Below are positions 5,835 through 12,867 of a DNA stretch of 19,378 nt, in pieces. The translations under genes and the position numbers were made by a program. The first letter of the stretch is position 1, and each line of letters starts with the position of its first letter. The notes beneath the pieces are model-generated. The model saw only the letters and a list, made by a program, of their open reading frames with translations, was not told the origin of the DNA and made no database searches. Source of the DNA: Prevotellaceae bacterium (lineage in GTDB: Bacteria > Bacteroidota > Bacteroidia > Bacteroidales > UBA932); NCBI GenBank assembly GCA_031287815.1, contig JAITSM010000177.1, positions 1 to 19,378 of the forward strand. Direction: 5' to 3'.

Positions 5835-8063
5835 ATGAAAAAGATTTTAACAATTACCTTGACGGTCGTCCTGTTTGCGCTGGGCGGCTGTACACGTTAC
5901 GACGACAGCGAAGTTTGGAACGAGCTTTACGATCTCGCGCTCGAACAGCAGGCGCAAGCCAACCGCCTGGCCGCCCTCGAAGAATGGGCCGGCACGGTGA
6001 ACAGTAATATTGCGGCGTTGCAGGAACTGATGACCGCCCTGCAGAATTACCGCTACATTACCGGCGTGTCGGAGTTTACTACCCCCGCTCCCGGCGGCTA
6101 TAACATTACCTTTGACACCGGCGCGCCTATTATTATATGGAACGGCGCCAAAGGCGAACAGGGGGCGCAGGGTGACACCGGCATTGCCCCGCAGGTGCGC
6201 ATCAATCCTGTGACCGATGAATGGGAAGTATGCACCAACGGCGTATGCGGCGAAGGTGATTGGACGTCGCTCGGCGTGAAAGCCACCGGTCAGGATGGAC
6301 AGAATGGCCAGGATGGTCAGGATGGCGCTACCCCGCAGATTAGCATAAAGGAATACCCCGAAGGCAGCGGCGTCTATTACTGGACGCTCAACGGCGAATG
6401 GCTGCTGGACGGTAACGGGCAAAAAATCCCGGTCACCGGGCCGAAGGGCGACGACGGCGTTCCGGGAACGCCCGGCGCTACCCCGGCAGTAGCTATCGGC
6501 GGCAATGGCCACTGGTATATATGCCCCAGCGGTACCTGTACCGGCACGCCTCCCGGCGATGGCTGGACGGATACCGGCGTGCCCGCTACCGGCGCTCCCG
6601 GCACGCCCGGCGAACCGGGAACGCCCGGCGCTACCCCGATAGTAGGTATCGGCGGCGATGGCCACTGGTATATATGCTCCAGCGGTACCTGTACCGGCAC
6701 GCCTCCCGGCGACGGCTGGACGGATACCGGCGTGCCCGCTACCGCTGCCGGCGGCGGCGGCGGTAATCCCCCCACCGTGCGTATCAACAGCGCCGGCACT
6801 TGGGAAATATGCACTTCCGGCAGCTGTCCCGCCGGCGCTGCCGACGGCAGCAATGGCTGGGTTTCGGCCGGCGTGTCCGCTACCGGTGCTACCGGTGCCA
6901 CCGGTGCTACCGGTGCTACCGGTGCACAAGGGGAACCGGGCGACGCCATCTTTGCTGAAAACGGCGTGGATTATTCCGATGCCGACTACGTGGAATTTAC
7001 CCTTGCCGACGGCACTACCAAAATACAGGTGCCGAAATACCGCCCCCTGGACATGACCATCCCGGGCTACGTCTCCTTTGCCAACGGCGAAACCAGGGAC
7101 ATCGGATTTACGGTGTCAGGAAATGTACAAACCATTACGGCGGTGGATGTGCCGCGCGGCTGGACAGTAACCCCCGACCTTGCCGGGAAGAAAATAACCG
7201 TAAATGCCCCTGCCGCCGACGGCAAATACTATACGGCTGCCGGCACCGTGACGCTGCTGGTGTCCGACAGCAAGGAACGCACCATCACCAAGCCGCTGCC
7301 GCTGGAATGCCCCGCCTACCAGCCGCCCGCCGAACCGGGCATTAATTTCGCACAGCCCGATGTATTGGTCATAGGTAAACCCTACACCGTGCCTTTCACG
7401 CTCACCGGCAACGCCTCCACCGTGCAGGTATTGGACGTGCCGGCAGGCTGGACGGTAGCCATAAACACAGACGGTAATGCGGGCACGTTTACCATTACCC
7501 CCACCGTGCAGCTCGGCGGCGCTGCATTGGTTGTTGTATCCGGCGCCGGCGGGAAAACGGTGAATCGCATCCTGCATCTCTCGAGCGCCCTGTATGCCGC
7601 CTCTATCAAAACATGGACTTTCGGCGCGAGCCCGCTCGTGTGGAGCGACGCTATCCACATGCCCGAATGTAACAAAACGACTCCTTATGCCGCGAATAGC
7701 ACTGTCACCTCGTCCTGCCGCAGCAATGCAGTGGATGGTACCACATACTACTACAACTGGCCGTATGTGGATGCCCATGCCCAAAGCCTTTGCCCTGCCC
7801 CATGGCACGTGCCGACAAAAGCCGATTTTGAGGCGCTTATCAGTGCCACAGATAGAAGCACCATAGTTGCCCAATGGGGCTATGGCGGTTATGTGGGCAG
7901 TTCTGGGAATATAAACGCTACCACTACGGAGGGGTATTATTGGTCCGCTACTTCGGACACAGATGGTGTAAAAGCATGGGAACTATATTACACGAACGGC
8001 AGCACCTTTAAAGTCTTGAATGAGGGCAAACACGGCGGGCAGATGGTTCGATGCGTGAAGTAG
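5835..8063 (+). CDS. Collagen-like surface lipoprotein with C-terminal FISUMP-like domain
   Basis: This is a 742-aa predicted exported lipoprotein. A signal peptide ends in the lipobox LGGC with Cys19, followed by acidic residues (TRYDDSE). Residues ~20-65 are helical and resemble the start of DUF4988-type Bacteroidota lipoproteins. Residues ~104-371 alternate collagen-like G-X-Y stretches (GAKGEQGAQGDTG, GQDGQNGQDGQDG, GAPGTPGEPGTPG, GATGATGATGATG) with about five short modules of the form TPxVxI...GHWYICxSGTC...GWTDTGVPATG. Two beta-sandwich-like repeats follow (~395-590), each with a GWTV motif (VPRGWTVTP, VPAGWTVAI). Residues ~593-742 form a FISUMP-like domain (CPAPWHVPTKADFEALI, GYYWSAT, MVRCVK). 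It is likely an adhesin or structural surface fibre; its ligand cannot be told from sequence. It is followed after 42 bases by the beta-barrel gene, probably in one operon. The stop is TAG. Confidence 0.85.
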   Translation: MKKILTITLTVVLFALGGCTRYDDSEVWNELYDLALEQQAQANRLAALEEWAGTVNSNIAALQELMTALQNYRYITGVSEFTTPAPGGYNITFDTGAPIIIWNGAKGEQGAQGDTGIAPQVRINPVTDEWEVCTNGVCGEGDWTSLGVKATGQDGQNGQDGQDGATPQISIKEYPEGSGVYYWTLNGEWLLDGNGQKIPVTGPKGDDGVPGTPGATPAVAIGGNGHWYICPSGTCTGTPPGDGWTDTGVPATGAPGTPGEPGTPGATPIVGIGGDGHWYICSSGTCTGTPPGDGWTDTGVPATAAGGGGGNPPTVRINSAGTWEICTSGSCPAGAADGSNGWVSAGVSATGATGATGATGATGAQGEPGDAIFAENGVDYSDADYVEFTLADGTTKIQVPKYRPLDMTIPGYVSFANGETRDIGFTVSGNVQTITAVDVPRGWTVTPDLAGKKITVNAPAADGKYYTAAGTVTLLVSDSKERTITKPLPLECPAYQPPAEPGINFAQPDVLVIGKPYTVPFTLTGNASTVQVLDVPAGWTVAINTDGNAGTFTITPTVQLGGAALVVVSGAGGKTVNRILHLSSALYAASIKTWTFGASPLVWSDAIHMPECNKTTPYAANSTVTSSCRSNAVDGTTYYYNWPYVDAHAQSLCPAPWHVPTKADFEALISATDRSTIVAQWGYGGYVGSSGNINATTTEGYYWSATSDTDGVKAWELYYTNGSTFKVLNEGKHGGQMVRCVK
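6471..6750 (+). repeat. 153-bp in-frame tandem duplication in the collagen-like gene
   Basis: CCCGGCGCTACCCCG occurs at 6471 and again at 6624, 153 bases (51 codons) apart. The following ~125 bases are nearly identical, encoding GHWYICxSGTCTGTPPGDGW modules. This indicates recent growth of the stalk by duplication and a likely site of length variation. Confidence 0.8.
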
Positions 8064-8105
8064 CGTTGGCGCTTATTAGAAGAAAGCACTAAGAAGTAAA
8101 AAGCT

Positions 8106-9254
8106 ATGAAAAAGAAAACCGGCACACACCTTATATATATAGGCGCATTATTGGCGTTGGTGGTGGCAGCGCTGCTGCTGCTGCGCAATTGTAACGGAGA
8201 CCCCGCCCCCCCTCCAACCCCCTCCGAAGGAGGGGGAACTGTAGAGACGCGGCAGGCCACGTCTCCACAACCATCATCCGAAAGCCCCACAGCAACCCTC
8301 CCCGACCTCCCCCCAGTCCCTTCCGAAGGAGGGGGAACTGTAGAGACGCGGCAGGCCACGGTAGAGACGCGGCGTGCTACGTCTCCACAACCACCATCTA
8401 AAAGCCCCGCTGCAACGCTCCCTGACCTCCCCCCAGCCCCCTCCGAAAGCCCCTCCCCAACCCTCCCCGAAGGGGAGGGAGCTGCGGAAACGCGGCCGGT
8501 CGCGCCTCTACCTCCTTCCTCTGAAGAGGACAGGGGAGCGGTTGTCGAACCCACAGCGGACAGCGTGTCTTCCGACACTACTTTAACTACTCTAACTCCT
8601 TTGACTCCCCCGGCTCCTCTGCTACGCTATGAAGTGGGCGTGTACGGCACGCTGGGCATATCGCAGTTATCGTCTAAGGTGGCGGCCGGCTCCATGCGTC
8701 CTGCCGGCGTGTTGCCGGGCTTCGGGGCGGACTTCACGTGGTATTTCGCACAGCACTGGGGCGTGACCGCCGGCGCGGAAGCGGCCTTCTTCAACGTGCG
8801 CCTCTTCACCGTCAATATCAGCACCCATTCGTCGGGCTCCCCGCCGTACCTGCTCAAACAGTCCAGCCGGGTAAATGCCACCTACCTGCGCATACCGCTA
8901 TGGTTGCGCTTCCGCGCGCCCCTGGGTCGGCACTGGTTCTACGCCGCCGCCGGCCTCTCGGCCGACCTCGCCCTCTCGGGGCATTACCGCACGGAAACGG
9001 AAATGCGTACCGGCAGCAGCGCCGCCACGCAAACGACCATAACCACCGGGTCGCTGTCGTTCGGGCACGGCGCATCGCTCGCCGCCGAAACCGGCCTCCG
9101 CTGGACGCTTGCCGAACACTGGGGGCTCTATACCGGCCTCTATGCCGGCTATGGCCTTCCGGACACCCGCCCCTCCGGCGACACCTTTTCGGAGATAGGA
9201 GAAACGCACCTGCTCTCGGCAGGCATGAAGGTGAAGATCGCCTTTGGGTGGTAA
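8106..9254 (+). CDS. Membrane-anchored or exported protein with repeat-derived linker and outer-membrane beta-barrel domain
   Basis: This 382-aa protein has three parts. Residues ~8-26 are a hydrophobic helix (signal anchor or signal peptide); LRNC at 26-29 is a poor lipobox. Residues ~32-174 are low-complexity Pro/Ser/Thr/Glu, encoded by copies of palindromic DNA repeats (PSEGGGTVETRQAT twice; PSPTLPEGEG). Residues ~175-382 look like an outer-membrane beta-barrel of the PorT/OmpA-like type: YEVGVYGTLGIS start, alternating strands with aromatic girdles (WYFAQHWGVTAGAEAAFF, LRIPLWLRF, HWFYAAAGLS, HWGLYTGLYAGYG), ending in an aromatic residue (KIAFGW). It probably works with the collagen-like lipoprotein encoded 42 bases upstream, for example in surface anchoring, but that is inference. 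A hairpin terminator follows at 9314. The stop is TAA. Confidence 0.75.
   Translation: MKKKTGTHLIYIGALLALVVAALLLLRNCNGDPAPPPTPSEGGGTVETRQATSPQPSSESPTATLPDLPPVPSEGGGTVETRQATVETRRATSPQPPSKSPAATLPDLPPAPSESPSPTLPEGEGAAETRPVAPLPPSSEEDRGAVVEPTADSVSSDTTLTTLTPLTPPAPLLRYEVGVYGTLGISQLSSKVAAGSMRPAGVLPGFGADFTWYFAQHWGVTAGAEAAFFNVRLFTVNISTHSSGSPPYLLKQSSRVNATYLRIPLWLRFRAPLGRHWFYAAAGLSADLALSGHYRTETEMRTGSSAATQTTITTGSLSFGHGASLAAETGLRWTLAEHWGLYTGLYAGYGLPDTRPSGDTFSEIGETHLLSAGMKVKIAFGW
8207..8520 (+). repeat. Interspersed palindromic repeats inside the beta-barrel gene
   Basis: Perfect palindromic stems include CCCCCTCC-GAA-GGAGGGGG (8218-8236) and CCCTCCCC-GAA-GGGGAGGG (8461-8479). Stems GAGACG...CGTCTC occur at 8244-8265 and 8364-8385. 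A stretch of about 38 bases (8223-8260) recurs near 8322-8359. A related element lies in the next intergenic gap at 9353-9379, showing these are mobile-like spacer repeats now read as codons. Confidence 0.8.
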
Positions 9255-9313
9255 CCCCCAGAAGGGAGAATGTCATTTGAGAGTTAAGAACTAAAAGTTA
9301 AAAGTTGAATCCT

Positions 9314-9348
9314 GCCGCCCGCCGCAAGGTGGGCGGCTTTGTTGTTTT
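9314..9348 (+). terminator. Terminator after the surface operon
   Basis: GCCGCCC (9314-9320) pairs with GGGCGGC (9331-9337), followed by TTTGTTGTTTT. It lies 60 bases after the beta-barrel stop. A GTTAAGA/ACTAAAA period-7 repeat (about 9281-9306) separates them. Confidence 0.7.
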
Positions 9349-9352
9349 AGGG

Positions 9353-9379
9353 GTAGGGACGCGCGGCGTGCGCCTCTAC
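9353..9379. repeat. Intergenic imperfect palindrome of the GTAGAGACGCG family
   Basis: The element begins GTAGGGACGCG and ends GCGCCTCTAC, pairing imperfectly with G-U pairs. It matches the elements inside the preceding gene at 8241 and 8361. Similar dispersed palindromes are known in many genomes, including cyanobacteria. Confidence 0.6.
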
Positions 9380-9390
9380 AAAAAAAATCA

Positions 9391-9398
9391 TACCTTTG
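9391..9398 (+). promoter_or_regulatory. Promoter of the Fic gene (-7 box)
   Basis: TACCTTTG lies 36 bases before the ATG at 9434. No clear -33 box was found. It sits inside the upstream extension of the open frame, ruling out a start at 9305. Confidence 0.65.
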
Positions 9399-9433
9399 CT
9401 AAAAAATTGTTAGGACATAAAAATTCAAAGGTT

Positions 9434-10456
9434 ATGATGTTTATAGACGCTTTTTTTACAAACAATCCATTGTGGCACGAGCAAATCGGTAAGATTTACG
9501 CCCTTTTGGAACGTGTGAAAATTTCGGAAGAGCAGTCGAAAGATGTGTTACATTTGCGAAGAAACAGCCGTATTCTTTCTGTTGGATCTACTACGGCTAT
9601 TGAGGGCAACCGGCTTACTGTGCAGCAGGTTTTTGATGTGATTAACGGGAAAACTGTTTTTGCATCGCCGCACGACATCAAAGAGGTAAAGAACGCCTTT
9701 TCTGCTTATGAACAGATTATAGATTTAGACCCGTACAGTGTGGATGATTTTTTGAAGGCGCACCGTTTTATTACCGATAGTCTCGTACAGGAGTCGGGAC
9801 AGTTCCGCAGTGTTAGCGTGGCGGTTGTTAATAGCAAAAGGGAAATTTTACATTCCGGAGCTGATTTTAAGCAAGTGCCGGCATTAGTGGCTGCATTGCT
9901 TGAATGGGGCAAAGCCACCGACACCCACCCGCTTATTAAAAGTTCGGCGATGCACTTTATGATAGAACATATCCACCCCTTCCGCGATGGTAACGGTCGT
10001 ATTGGACGACTGTGGCAAACGCTTATTCTTACGAAATGGCATGAAATTTTTGCGTGGTTGCCTGTTGAAACGATGATATATCACCACCAGGCAAAATATT
10101 ATGACGCTTTGCAACGATCACATCATAAAAATGGAACGGTCGACGGTCTTCCTTTTATTGATTTTATGCTTGACGTTATTGAAAATGCCATGTACCGGTA
10201 CGTTGATATGGAAACAGGGACAAATATTCCTGCAAATGACCCTGCAAACACCGTTTCTGACCCTGCAAATGACCCTGTAAATTCTTTTGACGTATTGGAA
10301 TGGATAAGGATCGATCCACACATAAATTACGACAAATTAGTTGTGAAAACAGGTCGTTCGCGAGCCACCATTAAAAGAATGATACAACGATTGAAACAGG
10401 AAGGGTACATTTCGCGTATCGGTTCCGATAAAACAGGTTATTGGAAAATCAATTAA
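9434..10456 (+). CDS. Fic family protein (AMP-transferase) with winged-helix C-terminus
   Basis: Fic proteins usually transfer AMP from ATP to a hydroxyl of a target protein. The core motif HPFRDGNGRIGR is complete and starts at residue 181 counting from the ATG at 9434 (catalytic His181). An inhibitory helix motif S-x-x-x-E-G/N is present N-terminally (STTAIEGN, S52-E57), as in self-inhibited stand-alone Fic proteins. A D/P/A/N-rich linker (NDPANTVSDPANDP) leads to a C-terminal winged helix-turn-helix (YDKLVVKTGRSRATIKRMI, QEGYISRIG). Start: tandem ATGs at 9434 and 9437 follow the promoter; the frame extends to 9305 but that part overlaps the promoter and a repeat. Length is 340 aa. It seems monocistronic, with no antitoxin gene beside it. 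The target is unknown. Codon choice is more A/T-rich than its neighbours, which may hint at transfer. Confidence 0.92.
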   Translation: MMFIDAFFTNNPLWHEQIGKIYALLERVKISEEQSKDVLHLRRNSRILSVGSTTAIEGNRLTVQQVFDVINGKTVFASPHDIKEVKNAFSAYEQIIDLDPYSVDDFLKAHRFITDSLVQESGQFRSVSVAVVNSKREILHSGADFKQVPALVAALLEWGKATDTHPLIKSSAMHFMIEHIHPFRDGNGRIGRLWQTLILTKWHEIFAWLPVETMIYHHQAKYYDALQRSHHKNGTVDGLPFIDFMLDVIENAMYRYVDMETGTNIPANDPANTVSDPANDPVNSFDVLEWIRIDPHINYDKLVVKTGRSRATIKRMIQRLKQEGYISRIGSDKTGYWKIN

Positions 10457-10590
10457 ATGGTACGCGGTAGGGGTTATAGCATTTAACGCCCCCGTCCGAA
10501 CGCAGGCGCCGGTACACTCTTCACCCCTCATCCTTCACTTCACCCCTCACCCCTCACCCCTCACCCCTCACTTCATAATTAAAAAAAGCG
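10457..10590. repeat. Spacer with CACCCCT heptanucleotide repeats
   Basis: CACCCCT runs in tandem from about 10518 to 10573, with variants such as CATCCTT and CACTTCA. A GGCGCCGG element lies just upstream. No gene is seen between fic and fabD. Confidence 0.7.
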
Positions 10591-10598
10591 TATCTTTG
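10591..10598 (+). promoter_or_regulatory. Promoter of fabD (-7 box)
   Basis: TATCTTTG lies 24 bases before the ATG at 10623. The -33 region has no clear TTTG. A short A-rich leader without Shine-Dalgarno follows. Confidence 0.7.
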
Positions 10599-10622
10599 CG
10601 TCCGTTTTAAAAAATTAGAATA

Positions 10623-11504
10623 ATGAAAGCATTCGTATTTCCTGGACAGGGAGCACAATTTTCAGGCATGGGCAAAGACCTGTACGAACAGGCGCCGCAG
10701 GCAAAGGAACTGTTCGAACAGGCCAACAGCCTGCTTGGTTTCCGTATTACCGACAGCATGTTTTCCGGTAGCGCCGACGATTTAAAGCAAACCCGGGTGA
10801 CGCAACCGGCGGTGTTTTTACATTCGGTTATCCTGGCGAAAATCTTGCCGGGCTTTGCTCCGAAAATGGTTGCCGGACACTCGCTGGGCGAATTTTCCGC
10901 CCTGGTCGCCGCAGGAGCCATGAGCTTTGAAGACGGATTGAAATTAGTCGCCGCCCGCGCAACAGCCATGCAAAAAGCCTGCGAACGCCAGCCGTCCACT
11001 ATGGCCGCCATCCTCGGGCTGGATGATAACAAGACCGAAGAAATTTGCCGTGCAATCGACGGCATCGTCGTCCCCGCCAATTATAATTGCCCGGGGCAGC
11101 TGGTTATTTCCGGCACGGTAGCCGCCGTAGAAGCTGCCTGCGAACAGCTGAAAGCCGCCGGCGCCAAACGCGCCATGCTGCTTCCGGTGAGCGGCGCATT
11201 CCATTCGCCGCTAATGGAGCCGGCGCGGCAGGAGCTGGAAGCCGCTATCCATGCCACGCCCTTCAAGCAGCCGCGTTGCCCGGTATACCAGAACGTAGAC
11301 GCCAAGCCCTACACCGACCCCGAACAAATCAAGAAAAACCTGATCGCCCAACTCACCGCCTCCGTCCGCTGGACGCAGATTATTCAAAACATGGTGGCCG
11401 ACGGCGCTACGGATTTCGTGGAACTGGGACCCGGCGCCGCCCTGCAGGGCATGATTAAAAAAACCGCCCCCGAAGTAACCGTGGAAAGTAAACAGACGTT
11501 GTAA
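10623..11504 (+). CDS. fabD: Malonyl-CoA:ACP transacylase
   Basis: FabD loads malonyl groups from CoA onto acyl carrier protein for fatty-acid synthesis. The 293-aa length is normal. The N-terminal oxyanion motif is FPGQGAQFSGMG (6-17). The nucleophile is Ser87 in GHSLGEFSAL. The malonate-binding Arg is R112 in AARATAMQ, where most members have ARG. The catalytic His is H194 in GAFHSPLM. The C-terminus VELGPGAALQGMIKK is also typical. No other fab gene is adjacent, so it stands apart from a fab cluster. The ATG at 10623 follows a -7 box by 24 bases. The stop is TAA. Confidence 0.97.
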   Translation: MKAFVFPGQGAQFSGMGKDLYEQAPQAKELFEQANSLLGFRITDSMFSGSADDLKQTRVTQPAVFLHSVILAKILPGFAPKMVAGHSLGEFSALVAAGAMSFEDGLKLVAARATAMQKACERQPSTMAAILGLDDNKTEEICRAIDGIVVPANYNCPGQLVISGTVAAVEAACEQLKAAGAKRAMLLPVSGAFHSPLMEPARQELEAAIHATPFKQPRCPVYQNVDAKPYTDPEQIKKNLIAQLTASVRWTQIIQNMVADGATDFVELGPGAALQGMIKKTAPEVTVESKQTL

Positions 11505-11505
11505 A

Positions 11506-11537
11506 TTTGTATAATCCGAAAAAATATACTACTTTTG
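11506..11537 (+). promoter_or_regulatory. Promoter of rpmE2
   Basis: TTTG (11506-11509), a 20-base spacer and TACTTTTG (11530-11537) fit the consensus. The box begins only 26 bases after the fabD stop, so rpmE2 has its own promoter 34 bases before its ATG. Confidence 0.75.
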
Positions 11538-11571
11538 CCCTCCCAAATTTGAAAAAAGAAAAAGGAATTAT

Positions 11572-11832
11572 ATGAAACAACATCTTCATCCCGAAAATTA
11601 CCGCTTGGTGGCGTTCAAAGATATGTCGAACGACCATACATTTGTTACCCGCTCGACGGTGCAAACGCGCGAAACCATCAACCTCGACGGCGTGGAATAT
11701 CCTTTATACAAAGTTGAAATTTCCAACACCTCGCATCCCTTCTACACCGGCAAAATGAAACTGGTGGATACCGCCGGCCGCGTAGATAAATTCCGCAACC
11801 GCTACAAAAAAGCGCTGGAAGCAAAAAAATAA
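11572..11832 (+). CDS. rpmE2: 50S ribosomal protein L31 type B
   Basis: L31 helps bridge the ribosomal subunits. This 86-aa protein starts MKQHLHPENYRLVAFKDMS and contains SNTSHPFYTGKMKLVDTAGRVDKFRNRY, the L31 signature. It has no cysteines, so it is the zinc-independent type B form. In many bacteria this form replaces the zinc-binding one when zinc is low; in Bacteroidota it is commonly the only copy, so zinc control should not be assumed. No Zur-like site was recognised. It has its own promoter and a strong terminator. Confidence 0.97.
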   Translation: MKQHLHPENYRLVAFKDMSNDHTFVTRSTVQTRETINLDGVEYPLYKVEISNTSHPFYTGKMKLVDTAGRVDKFRNRYKKALEAKK

Positions 11833-11847
11833 GGTTGTATAACAAAT

Positions 11848-11888
11848 AAAAAACAGGCTGCCTGTGAAAGGCAGCCTGTTTTTTTTAT
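11848..11888 (+). terminator. Terminator after rpmE2
   Basis: A perfect 16-bp stem (11848-11863 with 11869-11884) with loop GTGAA is followed by a T-run. The A-rich 5' arm may allow bidirectional use. It starts 15 bases after the rpmE2 stop. Confidence 0.9.
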
Positions 11889-11983
11889 TCCATATATCTT
11901 TTTGCCAGTCAAAACCACGAATACAATTACGTATTCCGGTATCTTCAAAATAAATTTTCCGCTCGTATTCCTTCCATTTTTTG

Positions 11984-11991
11984 TACCTTTG
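11984..11991 (+). promoter_or_regulatory. Promoter of rsmE (-7 box)
   Basis: TACCTTTG lies 24 bases before the ATG at 12016. It falls inside an upstream extension of the open frame (from 11902), so that extension is not translated. No clear -33 box. Confidence 0.7.
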
Positions 11992-12015
11992 AAAAAAATA
12001 AATTTACATTATCCT

Positions 12016-12714
12016 ATGCTGTTATTTTATACTCCTGATATCTCCGGCGAGCGTTATGTGTTGCCGGAGTCGGAAAGTAAACATTGCCTGCGCGTGCTGC
12101 GCCTTTCGCTGGGCGATACGTTATATTTAACTGACGGTAAAGGTACCTTGTACACCGCTCAAATCACGGACGACCGCATGAAACATTGCGAAATAAAAAT
12201 CACCGGCAAACAGGAAAATTACGGCGTGCGCAATTATTACCTGCACCTGGCGGTGGCGCCCACCAAGAACAGCGACCGCTACGAGCAACTGCTGGACGCC
12301 GCCACCGAAATAGGCATCGACGAAATCACGCCGGTGATATGCGACCGCTCCGAACGGCGGACAGTGAACGCCGGACGGTGGGAAAAGATACTAATCGCCG
12401 CCATGAAACAGTCGCTTAAAACGCGCCTGCCGCAACTGAATCCGCCGACAGCCTTTGCCGACTTTATCCCGCAGCCTTTTGACGGCGGAAAGTACATTGG
12501 CTGCTGTCATCCGGAGGTGCCGCGCGAAGTATTCTGGAAAGTGTTGCCGGCCAACCGGCGCGTACTGATCCTCATCGGCCCCGAAGGCGACTTTTCGGAA
12601 TACGAGATGCGGGCAGCCCTGCAAGCCGGTTTCAAAGCCGTAACTTTCGGCGAAAGCCGCTTCCGCGTCGAAACCGCTGGAATGATTGCCTGCTTGGCCA
12701 CTTATATGAACTAA
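12016..12714 (+). CDS. rsmE: 16S rRNA (uracil-1498-N3)-methyltransferase
   Basis: RsmE methylates N3 of U1498 in 16S rRNA with SAM. From the ATG at 12016 the protein is 232 aa, close to the family norm. The N-terminal PUA-like domain includes SKHCLRVLRLSLGD (21-34). The C-terminal SPOUT knot holds LIGPEGDFSEYEM (187-199) and FGESRFRVETAGM (211-223), the SAM-binding knot motifs. The middle motif reads AMKQSLKTRLPQL, where many members have EQCGR.S; Bacteroidota versions vary here. The upstream start at 11902 is rejected because it precedes the promoter. The stop is TAA. Confidence 0.95.
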   Translation: MLLFYTPDISGERYVLPESESKHCLRVLRLSLGDTLYLTDGKGTLYTAQITDDRMKHCEIKITGKQENYGVRNYYLHLAVAPTKNSDRYEQLLDAATEIGIDEITPVICDRSERRTVNAGRWEKILIAAMKQSLKTRLPQLNPPTAFADFIPQPFDGGKYIGCCHPEVPREVFWKVLPANRRVLILIGPEGDFSEYEMRAALQAGFKAVTFGESRFRVETAGMIACLATYMN

Positions 12715-12867
12715 GAACTAAAAGTTAAGAACTAAGAGTTATGGATTATGAATTATGGCTGTCGCGCCAGCCACTCTTCACTCTTCACCCCTCACTCTTC
12801 ACCCCTCACTCTTCACCCATCACCCATCACCCATCACTCTAATTAGTCACATTAAAAAATCAGTCAC
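12715..12867. repeat. Spacer of heptanucleotide repeats before rimO
   Basis: It holds GAACTAA/AAGTTAA words (12712-12740), a CGCGCCAGCC element (about 12765-12772), and long CACTCTT/CACCCCT/CACCCAT period-7 runs (12774-12838). AGTCACATTAAAAAA occurs twice, at 12844-12858 and 12862-12876; the second copy contains the presumed rimO start. No promoter box was recognised. Confidence 0.7.

Noticed and set aside
9305..9433. N-terminal extension of the Fic protein
   Set aside because: It covers a terminator tail, an intergenic palindrome and the TACCTTTG promoter box, so the tandem ATGs at 9434/9437 are preferred.
11902..12015. N-terminal extension of RsmE
   Set aside because: The extension contains the promoter box at 11984-11991 and lacks family similarity.
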